Positions 27,190-35,432 of a DNA stretch of 64,000 nt are shown in pieces. The stretch is from Sphingomonadaceae bacterium (GTDB lineage Bacteria > Pseudomonadota > Alphaproteobacteria > Sphingomonadales > Sphingomonadaceae): the NCBI GenBank assembly GCA_024236195.1, contig JACKKZ010000003.1:372001-436000 (forward strand), given 5' to 3'. The stretch's first letter is position 1; every line of letters starts with the position of its first letter. The position numbers were made by a program, and so were the translations under genes. Below the pieces are notes generated by a model. The model was given only the letters and a program-made list of their open reading frames with translations, was not told the DNA's origin and made no database searches.

Positions 27190-28029
27190 ATGCTTCTAAC
27201 CTTTCTGGCGCGAGTCGCCCATTTTGCCTTCAACACGCGCAGTCTGGCCGGGCTGCTTATTGATGCCGCTACCGCCGCGTCGGTGGTCATGCTGTTCGTT
27301 GTCTTATCAGGCATCTCTCCTGCAACGCAGAATGCATTGATCTACGCAACGGCGTGGTTGCTTGTAATGGCATCTTTGCGGATCCTGGGTGCTTGTTACC
27401 GTGTCTGGGAAGCGGATTATCGCACTATCCTCCGGCTCGAGAACCGGTTGCTAAAGGTCACAGCTGTAGCCCAGGCCGCCAATCCGGATCATCTGCTCCC
27501 TACGCCACGGGAAGAATTGAAGGTGCTTATCGGTTCCGTCTTGTTGAAACTGAAAGTTGCAGATTTTAGCGAAGCAGCAGGGCTATCTGAACTCGCTGGC
27601 ATAGTTGAATCTTTCACTCGAGTACCGCCAAGCCATGCATCCGAATGGTATCGCTCTGACCTCGCAATCTGGCTGCAGCGAGCACATGATTGGAGAGATG
27701 CTCAATCATTGGCGTTGTCCGGCCCCGAGCAAGCAGCATATCAGTATGCGCTAGACCATGCAGCCGAGAGGCTTTGGCGCACCCTCAAAGCGATGCATGC
27801 AGAGCTGTGCGGCGCACCAGAGCATTTCCTGCCCTATAGGAAGGCTGTGACAGATCTTGACGCAGCTTGGCTTGAACTCGTTATCGAATGCGAAGCCGAT
27901 GGCGTCTATCTTTCAGACGCCATCAGCTCAACTCCCACTCACGCAGACGAACGGGTCTTTCAGTTCGATGCCTCTGCGAACCCAAACGCACGCGGAGCTT
28001 CAGGACTGCTGGATCAAACCAGCCTTTGA
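27190..28029 (+). CDS. Hypothetical protein with two N-terminal membrane helices
   Basis: A 279-residue protein starting MLLTFLARVAHFAFNTRSL. Two hydrophobic segments lie at about residues 20-45 and 48-68 (VVMLFVVLSGISP; LIYATAWLLVMASL). The rest is a soluble, mostly helical domain rich in Leu, Ala and Glu with several Trp (SEWYRSDLAIWLQRAHDWRD). I do not recognise a family. The gene stands alone on the plus strand and is preceded by about 250 bases without a gene. Confidence 0.55.
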   Translation: MLLTFLARVAHFAFNTRSLAGLLIDAATAASVVMLFVVLSGISPATQNALIYATAWLLVMASLRILGACYRVWEADYRTILRLENRLLKVTAVAQAANPDHLLPTPREELKVLIGSVLLKLKVADFSEAAGLSELAGIVESFTRVPPSHASEWYRSDLAIWLQRAHDWRDAQSLALSGPEQAAYQYALDHAAERLWRTLKAMHAELCGAPEHFLPYRKAVTDLDAAWLELVIECEADGVYLSDAISSTPTHADERVFQFDASANPNARGASGLLDQTSL

Positions 28030-28126
28030 TCTCAACCTGACTTGACTGTTAACCCAGACACACATGCCTCAGCGCAGACCTGCAGCACTTTGCCAAGCCC
28101 TCCACCATCCAGACGCAGAGCTCGTG

Positions 28127-28567
28127 CTAGTTAACTGCTTTCTTGCGACGACCCCGCTTCTGGCCCGGCGTGCGGCCAAGGCCGATTTTCTTCGCCAGTT
28201 CGCGGCGGGTTTCGGCATAGTCCGGCGCGACCATCGGGTAATCGGCGGGCAGGTTCCAACGCGCGCGATATTCGCCTGGCGTCATGCCATGCTCCGTCAT
28301 CAGGTGACGCTTGAGCATCTTCATCTTCTTGCCATCTTCGAGGCAGACGATGTGATCCTTCTTCACGGAAGCGCGGATCGACACAGCCGGCTCCGGACGT
28401 TCTTCTACGGGTGCCGCGGTTCCCCCAAGACCCGACAGGGCCTGATAGACATTAGTGATCAGAGCAGGCAGGTCAGCAACCCCAACGCTGTTGTTACTGA
28501 CATGAGCCGTGACGATGTCCGAAGTCAATGCCACCAGGAATTCTGAAGCCGTCGATTTCGTATCCAT
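28127..28567 (-). CDS. MucR/Ros family transcriptional regulator
   Basis: A 146-residue protein with the MucR zinc-finger region in the second half: IVCLEDGKKMKMLKRHLMTE followed by HGMTPGEYRARWNLPADYPM and YAETRRELAKKIGLGR. A single Cys precedes the DGKK segment where Ros-type fingers have two, as in many MucR proteins. Such regulators bind AT-rich DNA and control exopolysaccharide, motility and cell-cycle genes in alphaproteobacteria. The gene's own promoter region carries an inverted repeat (28575-28619), suggesting autoregulation. Confidence 0.92.
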   Translation of the reverse strand: MDTKSTASEFLVALTSDIVTAHVSNNSVGVADLPALITNVYQALSGLGGTAAPVEERPEPAVSIRASVKKDHIVCLEDGKKMKMLKRHLMTEHGMTPGEYRARWNLPADYPMVAPDYAETRRELAKKIGLGRTPGQKRGRRKKAVN

Positions 28568-28574
28568 AAAGCGC

Positions 28575-28619
28575 CCCTTTTCTTTAAACCCTATTATAGG
28601 TCGCTAAGAAAGAAAAGGG
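28575..28619 (-). promoter_or_regulatory. mucR promoter with -10 box inside an 11-bp inverted repeat
   Basis: CCCTTTTCTTT at 28575-28585 and AAAGAAAAGGG at 28609-28619 form a perfect inverted repeat. Between them the minus strand reads TATAAT (28598-28593), a consensus -10 box. The repeat is 8 nt from the mucR start codon. A repressor bound to both arms would cover the promoter; MucR itself is the obvious candidate because Ros/MucR proteins bind AT-rich operators and often repress themselves. The -35 region is not obvious. Confidence 0.55.
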
Positions 28620-28807
28620 TTCATTCCTGCTCCGGCTCCAACTCTTTTTTGATTTTGGTTTGGGCAGCATGTCATGGTGAAAGATTGTCAATTTCATGCC
28701 AAAGCCAGAAGCAATTTGAACGATTGCCGTCGCCGCTCAAAGCAAGCCTGGACTTCAGGGCATTGACGAAACTCTTTGTTCTGCTAGGCTTAAATCTTCA
28801 CACCTCA

Positions 28808-28843
28808 GGCTCTGTTGGCTGCGCAGCCGACAGAGCCTTTTTT
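28808..28843 (+). terminator. Strong intrinsic terminator on the plus strand without an upstream gene
   Basis: GGCTCTGTTGGCT and AGCCGACAGAGCC form a 13-bp stem with one G-U pair around a GCGC loop (28808-28837), followed by six T residues. This is a textbook Rho-independent terminator for plus-strand transcription. The flanking genes on both sides are on the minus strand, so what it terminates is not explained by annotated genes. A TTGACG box lies near 28764. Confidence 0.8.
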
Positions 28844-28969
28844 CGAGTGGGCCGCATGATCCGATAGGTCAGGCACCAAAACGATCCGGTCCGCTACGAC
28901 CCGCTGCCCTTTTCCAGCTCGTTTCCCCTTGCCGAGCAGCGCAATTGGAAATCTTGCTTGCAAATGGAG

Positions 28970-30028
28970 CTAGTCCTTTGGCCCTTTGTTCCGCTGAGGT
29001 CGCTTGGGAATCACAAGGTTCTCGCGCAAGCCTAGGACAGGAAAGGCCTGCTCCATGCGCGCTGCAAAATTCGGGTATGAATTCCCTGCGAGGCTAATGC
29101 CGATGACCATCGTGACATGCCGCAAGACCCCTTCAATACCGACTTCATGCAAAAGGAAGTCCTCCAAGCGGAAGAACGTGCCGTCATTGAACCGGACAAC
29201 AATGCCCTGCCCATCATGCTGCATAAGCCCGTCCAGGCCTGCGACAAGCGGATCGTAAAAATAGCGCACATGGAACTGAACGCAGGCTTCAATCATTTCG
29301 GCCTTTGTCAGGATATTGCTGTGCATCCCGTGCAGTCGATAAATCGCAGCGAAATACTCTTCCGGAATCCTGGCTGCGAGGCGTGGGCACTCAGTTTGCA
29401 AGGCGTCCGTTGCAACAGAGCGAAACGTCTCCCAGCGGGCATTCGGCTGCATACCAAGAGCCACATCGATCCTGTTCTCAAGTGACCGTATCGCTAACGC
29501 CCGCATAAAGATCATCGCGCGTTCCTGAGCGGCTTCAAACGTCCGGGAGGATAGATAGTCCCCTGCCCTTAGGGCCACGCATCTTGCGAATGGGACAACC
29601 GCTTTTGCATCGATTACAGACAAGAAGACTGAAGATTTTTTTCGGTAGCCACCTATGCGAAGGGTATCGAGATTTAGCGGAAGCGGATTGGAAATCTGCT
29701 CGATCAGGTCGGTCAGCGACTCATCATGATCGCCGAGGCGCTGCACAATTTCGAGCCAACTGATTACCGCGCCTGCTCCAAGTGGTCGCAACCCAACCAG
29801 CTCGAGCATATCTTCAAGGGCAAGCACGCGCCGTCTGTTGCGTGTGCGAAAGATTCGCACGCCAATGGTGCCAATGCGCATACGCCCTTTGCGGGTAACC
29901 GACGTATCCTGAGTGTCGCCTGCCGCGTCAGCCGAAATCCGACCAGCCTTGCTTGCCACTTGCACGCGTTGCTGCCGCGAGGAACCCGCAGCCTTGCCCA
30001 AAGCGATCTTTCTACTTTTAGAAGTCAT
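28970..30028 (-). CDS. Hypothetical protein, possibly phage-related
   Basis: About 352 residues from ATG 30028 (MTSKSRKIALGKAAGSSRQ); GTG 30112 or ATG 30097 would lengthen it. The N-terminus is basic and Ser-rich, followed by a mixed domain (VLALEDMLELVGLRPLGAG) and a C-terminal domain with PEEYFAAIYRLHGM and RHVTMVIGISLAGNSYPN. The EEYFAAIYRLHG stretch faintly resembles the P63C domain of phage-like proteins, but I cannot confirm it. No membrane segment is seen. Confidence 0.5.
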   Translation of the reverse strand: MTSKSRKIALGKAAGSSRQQRVQVASKAGRISADAAGDTQDTSVTRKGRMRIGTIGVRIFRTRNRRRVLALEDMLELVGLRPLGAGAVISWLEIVQRLGDHDESLTDLIEQISNPLPLNLDTLRIGGYRKKSSVFLSVIDAKAVVPFARCVALRAGDYLSSRTFEAAQERAMIFMRALAIRSLENRIDVALGMQPNARWETFRSVATDALQTECPRLAARIPEEYFAAIYRLHGMHSNILTKAEMIEACVQFHVRYFYDPLVAGLDGLMQHDGQGIVVRFNDGTFFRLEDFLLHEVGIEGVLRHVTMVIGISLAGNSYPNFAARMEQAFPVLGLRENLVIPKRPQRNKGPKD

Positions 30029-30224
30029 GCTCTTTGAATAGTGTAATTGTGCAACTGCGTCATGCCCTAACCACAAGGACACAGCCAATTTTCGCATTTG
30101 CTTTACCGACACGGAGGCACATCAAGCCTTGGAGAGCGCTTGCGGTGATCCCGGCTCTCCGGGATTGCACGGGTTGAGGGCGGCCCGCCTGGCCTCAGGA
30201 TGGCCAGGCACCATACCGTAAGGC

Positions 30225-32195
30225 CTAAGACGCAAAAGCTTCATTCTCTGGACTTGGCCTGCCAAACCAGTAGCCTTGGGCGTATCCGCAGCCTAGCTTG
30301 GCCAATGTATCGCCCTGGCCTGCCGTCTCAATACCTTCCGCCACCACCTTGAGATCAATGCTTCGCGCAAGGTCCATGATCGCCTGGACAATGCTCTGCG
30401 ATTTGTCACTCTGAAGGTCATTCACGAAACTGCGATCAATCTTGAGTGTGTCGAACGGAAGCTGCTTGAGATAGCTGAGCGAGCTATAACCCGTCCCGAA
30501 GTCATCGAGACTGGTCTGCACGCCCCATTCCCTGACCTGCTGCAAGACTGCAGCAGTCCTGTCGGGATCGGCAATCGCTACGCTCTCTGTAATCTCAAGC
30601 CTGATCTGCTCGGGAGTAACCCCTGTGCGCATCAAGGTCTTGCGCACCCGATCTGCAAAGTTGCTGGCGAGAAATTGCGGCGCCGCGACATTGACGCTGA
30701 TGAACCGCAGGGGTTTGCGGGGATACAGCTCGGCCAGTCTTGCAGCGGCACGGCATGCCTCTTCAAGGATCCAGCCTCCCAGAAAAGTGATCAGGCCGCA
30801 CTCTTCGGCGATCTCGATGAATTCTCCTGGATGAAGCAAGCCTTTGGAGGGATGCTGCCAACGCACAAGGGCCTCGTAGCCGACGACGTGATGACCGTCA
30901 TCAAGCGCGACGATGGGCTGATAGTGGAGGACAAACTGGCATTTGTGGATAGCCTCCTTGAGCTCAGCCTCAAGTATCCGGCGCTGGCGCGTCGCTTCAC
31001 CGAGCTCGCTGGAAAAAATAACAGTCTGACTGCGTCCGCGAGATTTTGCTTCATACATTGCCAGATCTGCATCGCGCAGCAGTTGGTCAATCGTCGGCCT
31101 GTCCCGAATACAGACTGCAATGCCGATAGCCGCTGCCAGCTCGGCCTGCCCGCCATCCACATTGATTGGTTGTGCCAGTACTTCATGCAGATTCTCGGCA
31201 AAGTGGTTCAGGAAATCTGCCGATGGCGCATCTTCCACCAGCACGACAAACTCATCTCCTCCCACCCGGGCGACCAATGGCAGAGAGCTCCCTCTATCCT
31301 GGAGAGGCCTCAGCACCTGGCCGATGCATCTCTCCAAACGGCGGGCGGTTGCAACGAGGACGGTATCGCCTGCATGATGGCCAAGACTGTCGTTGATGGC
31401 CTTGAACCCGTCCAGGTCGATAGCAAGCAAAGCCAACCTGCTTCCTGTTTGCCAGTGCCGTGTCAGGGCACCTGCGGCCAATTCAGCAAGATGCTTCCTG
31501 TTACCGAGACCCGTCAGGGCATCATGGCGCGCTTCGTGCAGAAGGGCGGCGCGATTGCGCTCGCGCTCAGCAACGTATCCGAGCTGGACACCGATCTGGT
31601 GCAGTGTCGATTGCATCTGCTCGTCAACCCGGATGGGCGTGCGCGAAAAGAACTCGAGGATTGCAACAAGTTCAGAGCGTATCAGAACAGGAATGGCAAA
31701 GCCGGCCGTAAAGCCGCTTTGCACAGCGAGTGTGCAGCGCTCGCAACCCGCTTCATTTGCTAGGTCGAGGTGCCAGCTAGCCTGACCCCGGGAGAGCACG
31801 TCGCCGGCCATGCCTTCCCCGGGTCCGACAGCAATGGTGCGCGTTGCTTCTACGAAAGGGAGCAGGCTGCCTTCGCCTTCAGCGAACCAGATGTCAGCGC
31901 CGACCGCTAGCGTCCCTTCCTCAGAGACAAGCAAGGCGTTGCCAAACGCCCACCCGGTTTTCGCACAAATCTCCTCCAATGCCATACGCATGGCGTCGGT
32001 AAGCCGGGTTGAGCGGTTCGCGCCATCAGTAACTCGCTGGAGCAAAGCGAGCCATTGCTGGTTCTCATAGAGATCACGCAGTCCTTTCTCGGCAATCGCT
32101 TCCGCCTGGGCACGCGCCTGGCGCTCCCGGTCAAGTTGCCTTGCCAGCCTTGCCAGCCGGGCTTCCGGCTCCAGAGACGGCGAAAACTGCGTCAT
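30225..32195 (-). CDS. GAF-GGDEF-EAL protein (c-di-GMP cyclase/phosphodiesterase)
   Basis: Starts at ATG 32195 (MTQFSPSLEPEARLARL), overlapping the H-NOX stop by 4 nt; 656 residues. Order: N-terminal coiled coil (about 15-50), GAF-type sensor domain (about 60-205), GGDEF domain with an intact GGDEF at 312-316, and EAL domain with YEALVRWQHP (EAL at 441-443) and DDFGTGYSSLSYLKQLPFD. No RxxD inhibitory site lies five residues before GGDEF. Both catalytic signatures are complete, so it may be bifunctional. No membrane segment: cytosolic. Coupling to the H-NOX gene implies control by NO. Confidence 0.92.
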   Translation of the reverse strand: MTQFSPSLEPEARLARLARQLDRERQARAQAEAIAEKGLRDLYENQQWLALLQRVTDGANRSTRLTDAMRMALEEICAKTGWAFGNALLVSEEGTLAVGADIWFAEGEGSLLPFVEATRTIAVGPGEGMAGDVLSRGQASWHLDLANEAGCERCTLAVQSGFTAGFAIPVLIRSELVAILEFFSRTPIRVDEQMQSTLHQIGVQLGYVAERERNRAALLHEARHDALTGLGNRKHLAELAAGALTRHWQTGSRLALLAIDLDGFKAINDSLGHHAGDTVLVATARRLERCIGQVLRPLQDRGSSLPLVARVGGDEFVVLVEDAPSADFLNHFAENLHEVLAQPINVDGGQAELAAAIGIAVCIRDRPTIDQLLRDADLAMYEAKSRGRSQTVIFSSELGEATRQRRILEAELKEAIHKCQFVLHYQPIVALDDGHHVVGYEALVRWQHPSKGLLHPGEFIEIAEECGLITFLGGWILEEACRAAARLAELYPRKPLRFISVNVAAPQFLASNFADRVRKTLMRTGVTPEQIRLEITESVAIADPDRTAAVLQQVREWGVQTSLDDFGTGYSSLSYLKQLPFDTLKIDRSFVNDLQSDKSQSIVQAIMDLARSIDLKVVAEGIETAGQGDTLAKLGCGYAQGYWFGRPSPENEAFAS

Positions 32196-32731
32196 GCATT
32201 CCAGGCGAGAGCCAAACGGCACATGGGATCGCCCTTAAGCATGCACTGGAGGTGCTCAACCTCAACCTCTTGCCCAAAATGACCGGAAGCGCCTTCGACA
32301 AACCCATGCGCCAACTGGCACATCTGGCGAGCGGAGCGATAGCCAACCAGAAGACGGCCATCTGCGGCATCCTCAAAATGAAAATGCGGGCAACCGGCTC
32401 CGGAATAGAGCTTGCGCACCTCTGGATGGATAATGTCGTTGACGCTGAGGATGAAGGTTCGCGCATTCTTGTGATCTTCGAAAAAGACCGGATAGCGCTC
32501 AGCAAGGAGTGGGAGGGCGGATCGTCCAAACCAGCGCAGGATATCACCGGGTGATTGGTTCAGGCTGACCGCGGCTGTTTCGACCAAGGCCAGGACTTCG
32601 GCATCGTCATAAGAGCCGAGCGACGTGTAAACACCGCTTACCCCTGCAGCATCGACAAGCTCTCCCCAGGCGTCAGTCCCCATCTGCCTGGTGACCACCT
32701 CTTCGAGGAGATTGAAGATAACGCCTTTCAT
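32192..32731 (-). CDS. H-NOX (heme-NO-binding) sensor protein
   Basis: A 179-residue stand-alone H-NOX. The axial heme ligand His is at residue 102 in NDIIHPEVRKLY, and the heme-propionate-binding YxSxR motif is Y131-S133-R135 (GYRSARQ), exactly the canonical numbering. The N-terminus MKGVIFNLLEEVV is typical. H-NOX proteins bind NO at ferrous heme and regulate an associated histidine kinase or cyclic-di-GMP enzyme. The 4-nt overlap with the GGDEF-EAL gene makes that protein its likely partner. Confidence 0.95.
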   Translation of the reverse strand: MKGVIFNLLEEVVTRQMGTDAWGELVDAAGVSGVYTSLGSYDDAEVLALVETAAVSLNQSPGDILRWFGRSALPLLAERYPVFFEDHKNARTFILSVNDIIHPEVRKLYSGAGCPHFHFEDAADGRLLVGYRSARQMCQLAHGFVEGASGHFGQEVEVEHLQCMLKGDPMCRLALAWNA

Positions 32732-33285
32732 CGCAACCGCTCCTTTACAGGCGCGGATGCGTAGCGATCACTCTTTATGGTTCGCTTGGCTCGTGCCTAA
32801 GTAAGATTGCGCTGATGCTGCTTAATCGATGTCAGCCGCCAAGAGGCCACATACAGCGACTGCCGATGACCATGCCTTTCTCTCGCCAGACCTGTTATTC
32901 CATCCATAGGTGGACAAGACATGCTGCGGATAGGCCGTACCCTTACTCCTTCGGAATAGTCCCTAGGTTGGGGGTTATTGGCAAATTAACCATCATGTGC
33001 GATTTGAATGTTGTCGGCCTCGGGCAGACTCAACATTCGTCCCACCAGCTGTCTCATGGTCAACACTGCCTGCTGACCGGTTCAAGACAAGCGAGGGCAA
33101 GCGAGTCCCCCAATTCCTTGGTCAATGTTGCTCTGCACCCACTTCCTACCGAGGCCGACACTCTCCCTAACGGGAGGTTCCCTGATGTCTTTTGGACCAA
33201 CACCGCGTCAGAATCGCCACAGGACTGATCTGACGCAGGTGCAACGCTGTGTGTCCCCAGATACCCTCCGACGCTCGAACAACGC
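32732..33285. other. Gene-poor stretch between H-NOX and the AlpA-like gene
   Basis: No convincing gene or structured RNA was seen in these 554 bases. Plus-strand frames (for example 32815-33228) show no coding character. The stretch separates core-like genes from the accessory region and could contain an island boundary, but I found no copy of the tRNA-Ser 3' end here. Confidence 0.35.
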
Positions 33286-33543
33286 CTAATTGCGGTCGTT
33301 TTCGGCAACCTTACGAATCCATTCGTCGATTTCTGCTTCAAGCCACACAGCACATCTTGGACCCAGAGTGCGCGATCTGGGAAACCGGCCTTCGCTCATC
33401 CGCTGGTAGATCGTTGATCGTTTCAGACCAACCCGGTGCATCACCTCTGGCAAGCGGATCAGGCGCATCTCCGGCACCGGGCTCCCAGCCGACAAGGCTT
33501 CCTGCGACAAATCTTCATGGTCCGGCATGGTTGGTTGCTCCAA
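33286..33543 (-). CDS. AlpA-family phage/island transcriptional regulator
   Basis: An 85-residue protein with the AlpA-type helix-turn-helix: RLPEVMHRVGLKRSTIYQRM then EGRFPRSRTLGPRCAVWLEA and EIDEWIRK. Such regulators control excision or integrase genes of P4-like prophages and genomic islands. It lies 24 kb from the P4-type integrase at 56125 and may belong to the same island. Confidence 0.9.
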   Translation of the reverse strand: MEQPTMPDHEDLSQEALSAGSPVPEMRLIRLPEVMHRVGLKRSTIYQRMSEGRFPRSRTLGPRCAVWLEAEIDEWIRKVAENDRN

Positions 33544-33578
33544 TCAGGGCGCGCCCAAATGAGAATTGAGCGAAAATT

Positions 33579-33995
33579 TCACCGCACAAGCCCGGCCCCG
33601 ACATCGCGCGCAGCGAAATCATCGATGTGGTTGGCCAGCATTTTGGCGACCAGCTGCGAAGTGCCCCTTGCCCATCGCGGACGCACTTCATCGCGGCGGT
33701 CACCCAGGACATCGTCAAGGGCTGAGGGCAGTGAAGTGAGGAATTCATCCAGAAACTGCCCCACTTCATGATGCATCCACTGACAGGCAAATTCTTCCTG
33801 ACCGATCAGCGCCAGCATAAGCGTCGAGCGAACCGGCACATCGCATGCCGCGAGGACGCGGGCTGCATCCTCCAGCTTCACTGTTCGCTTGCCGCGAATC
33901 AGAGCCATGAGCGTTTGACGGTGCATTCCCGCTTGCTCGGCGATCAGTCCGCGTGGCTTGCGAGCCTGTTCGACTGCGCAGGCAAGGACCAGCAC
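33579..33995 (-). CDS. XRE-like helix-turn-helix protein, 5' end uncertain
   Basis: About 138 residues from GTG 33995. A helix-turn-helix occupies the N-terminal part (GLIAEQAGMHRQTLMALIRG then KRTVKLEDAARVLAACDVP), followed by an acidic helical domain (QFLDEFLTSLPSALDDVLG). The frame remains open upstream into the terminal repeat of the IS3 element at 34020, so the natural start may have been removed; a GGAG 12 nt before the GTG could still serve. Probably a DNA-binding regulator; targets unknown. Confidence 0.55.
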   Translation of the reverse strand: MLVLACAVEQARKPRGLIAEQAGMHRQTLMALIRGKRTVKLEDAARVLAACDVPVRSTLMLALIGQEEFACQWMHHEVGQFLDEFLTSLPSALDDVLGDRRDEVRPRWARGTSQLVAKMLANHIDDFAARDVGAGLVR

Positions 33996-34121
33996 AAGGC
34001 TCTCATTCTCCGTGCCGATTGTCCCCCGTCAGCGCCTATGGCACAGATTTGAGGTTGTGATTTAAGGAGGATTTGGGCTTCGTCGTAGTGACGAAGGAAC
34101 GAATCTATGGACGCCTCCCGC

Positions 34122-34361
34122 GCAAGGTGGATTTTTGATGTTGCTGCGGCATTGGATGCGTGAATCTATCCGGCCTATCGATTGAAGCGGGTTTGCTCCT
34201 GGCCATGATGGGAATCCGCGCGGTTCAGTGCCTTCTAAGATGAGCGGCCTCGAAGGCCATCGTTCCTTACAGGCTGTGAAGCGGCGGTCCGTGCCGTTAC
34301 ACCATCAAGTCTTCACCTCGCATTTGAAGACATTCGTGATCCTGCTCAGCGCTGAGCAGGA
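34122..34361 (-). ncRNA. Candidate guide (bridge/seek) RNA region of IS1111 copy 2
   Basis: A 240-nt non-coding stretch between the transposase stop and the subterminal repeat on its 3' side, the position used for guide RNAs in the IS1111 group. It contains GATCCTGCTCAGCGCTGAGC, a strong local palindrome (AGCAGGATCACG follows). RNA ends were not determined. Positional inference. Confidence 0.35.
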
Positions 34362-35360
34362 TCACGCGATCTTGTAGCTCTCTCCGCTGCGCAATATTGC
34401 CCATGCCATGCGAGCCGTCTTGTTCGCCATGGCGACGAGCGTTTTGTTGTGCCCAGCTCGGGATAGCAGATCCTGCGCCCATTTTGATCGCCGGTCCTCG
34501 TGCTTGCTGATCCTCAGCAATGCCGATCGAGCCCCGTGTATGAGTTGCCGCCGAAGGTAGTGGTTGGCTCTGCTGCCGATGCCGCCAAGCCTTGGCTTGC
34601 CGCCCGTCGTGTATTGTCGCGGAACCAGACCGATCCAGGCAGAGAGGGCTCTGCCCGATTTGAAGTGTCGGCCATCGTCGATCGCGGCCACCAAGGAGGT
34701 CGCGACGATCGGTCCAACGCCAGGCAGCGTTGTCAGGCGCTTGCAACGCTCGTCAGTGCGGCAGATCTTGACCAGCATGTCATCGAGAGCCGACACTCTG
34801 GCATCAAGGTCGCGATACTCTTCGACGAGTTGCCGAAACAGGAGCTTGGCCAAGTCCGAGAGTTCGGCGGTCTCAATCATCTTGTCGATCTGCAAGCGGA
34901 ACCGGGACGCTCCAGCGGGCATGACGATGCCATACTCGGCCAAAAGCCCGCGCGTATGGTTGATCAAAGCGGTCCGCTGGACGACCAGCCTGTCGCGTGT
35001 TCGATGCAGGGCTTGAAGATCCTGCTGCTCGACGCTCTTCAGCGGCACGAACCGCATAGTTGGTCTGGTTGCCGCTTCGAAAATGGCTTCCGCATCAACT
35101 GCGTCGTTCTTCGATCCCTTCACGAACGGCTTCACAAACCGCGGATGGATGAGCCGCACGTCGTGCCCCAGCGCCTCGAAGGTGCGCCCCCAGTGGTGCG
35201 AGCTGGCGCAAGCTTCCATCGCGACCAGTTGTGGACGTAATCTGCTCACCGCGTCGACGAGCTTGGCCCGTCCAACCTTGCGCGAAACCACTTCTCCATC
35301 ATCGCTTATCCCATAAATGTGGAAGGACTGCTTACCCAAATCGATCGCCAGCATGTGCAT
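34362..35360 (-). CDS. IS110-family (IS1111 group) transposase
   Basis: About 333 residues from the region MHMLAIDLGKQSFHIYG (35366-35354); the frame extends upstream to 35429. RuvC-like motif AIDLGKQSFHIYG, then MEACASSHHWGRTFEALGHD, KNDAVDAEAIFEAATRP, then the C-terminal PGVGPIVATSLVAAIDDG and QYTTGGKPRLGGI followed by NHYLRRQLIHGAR. Compared with copy 1 (HSSGGK), the residue where a catalytic Ser is common is Thr here. The gene is otherwise intact. Confidence 0.85.
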   Translation of the reverse strand: MHMLAIDLGKQSFHIYGISDDGEVVSRKVGRAKLVDAVSRLRPQLVAMEACASSHHWGRTFEALGHDVRLIHPRFVKPFVKGSKNDAVDAEAIFEAATRPTMRFVPLKSVEQQDLQALHRTRDRLVVQRTALINHTRGLLAEYGIVMPAGASRFRLQIDKMIETAELSDLAKLLFRQLVEEYRDLDARVSALDDMLVKICRTDERCKRLTTLPGVGPIVATSLVAAIDDGRHFKSGRALSAWIGLVPRQYTTGGKPRLGGIGSRANHYLRRQLIHGARSALLRISKHEDRRSKWAQDLLSRAGHNKTLVAMANKTARMAWAILRSGESYKIA

Positions 35361-35432
35361 GTGATGAACTCCTCTGCTCCATTCTTGCTGCAATCTTTTT
35401 GGCTCGATTGCGGGAGGCGTCCATCCCATAAG

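Larger units (their letters stand above)
34100..35430 (-). mobile_element. IS110-family element of the IS1111 group (copy 2)
   Basis: ATGGACGCCTCCCGC at 34107-34121 and its perfect complement at 35410-35424 form 15-bp subterminal inverted repeats around an IS110-type transposase. They match the repeats of copy 1 in 12 of 15 positions. True ends lie a few bases outside the repeats, so the outer limits are approximate. The element sits in the leader of the IS3 orfA gene. Confidence 0.82.

Noticed and set aside
28970..30112. P63C-domain assignment for the hypothetical protein
   Set aside because: Only one short segment resembles the domain; not enough for a family call.
33579..34032. Simple IS3 insertion with target duplication between the XRE-like and RHS genes
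   Set aside because: Bases next to the two IS3 ends (GCCGA and CTTAC) do not match, and the flanking genes cannot be joined into one gene.
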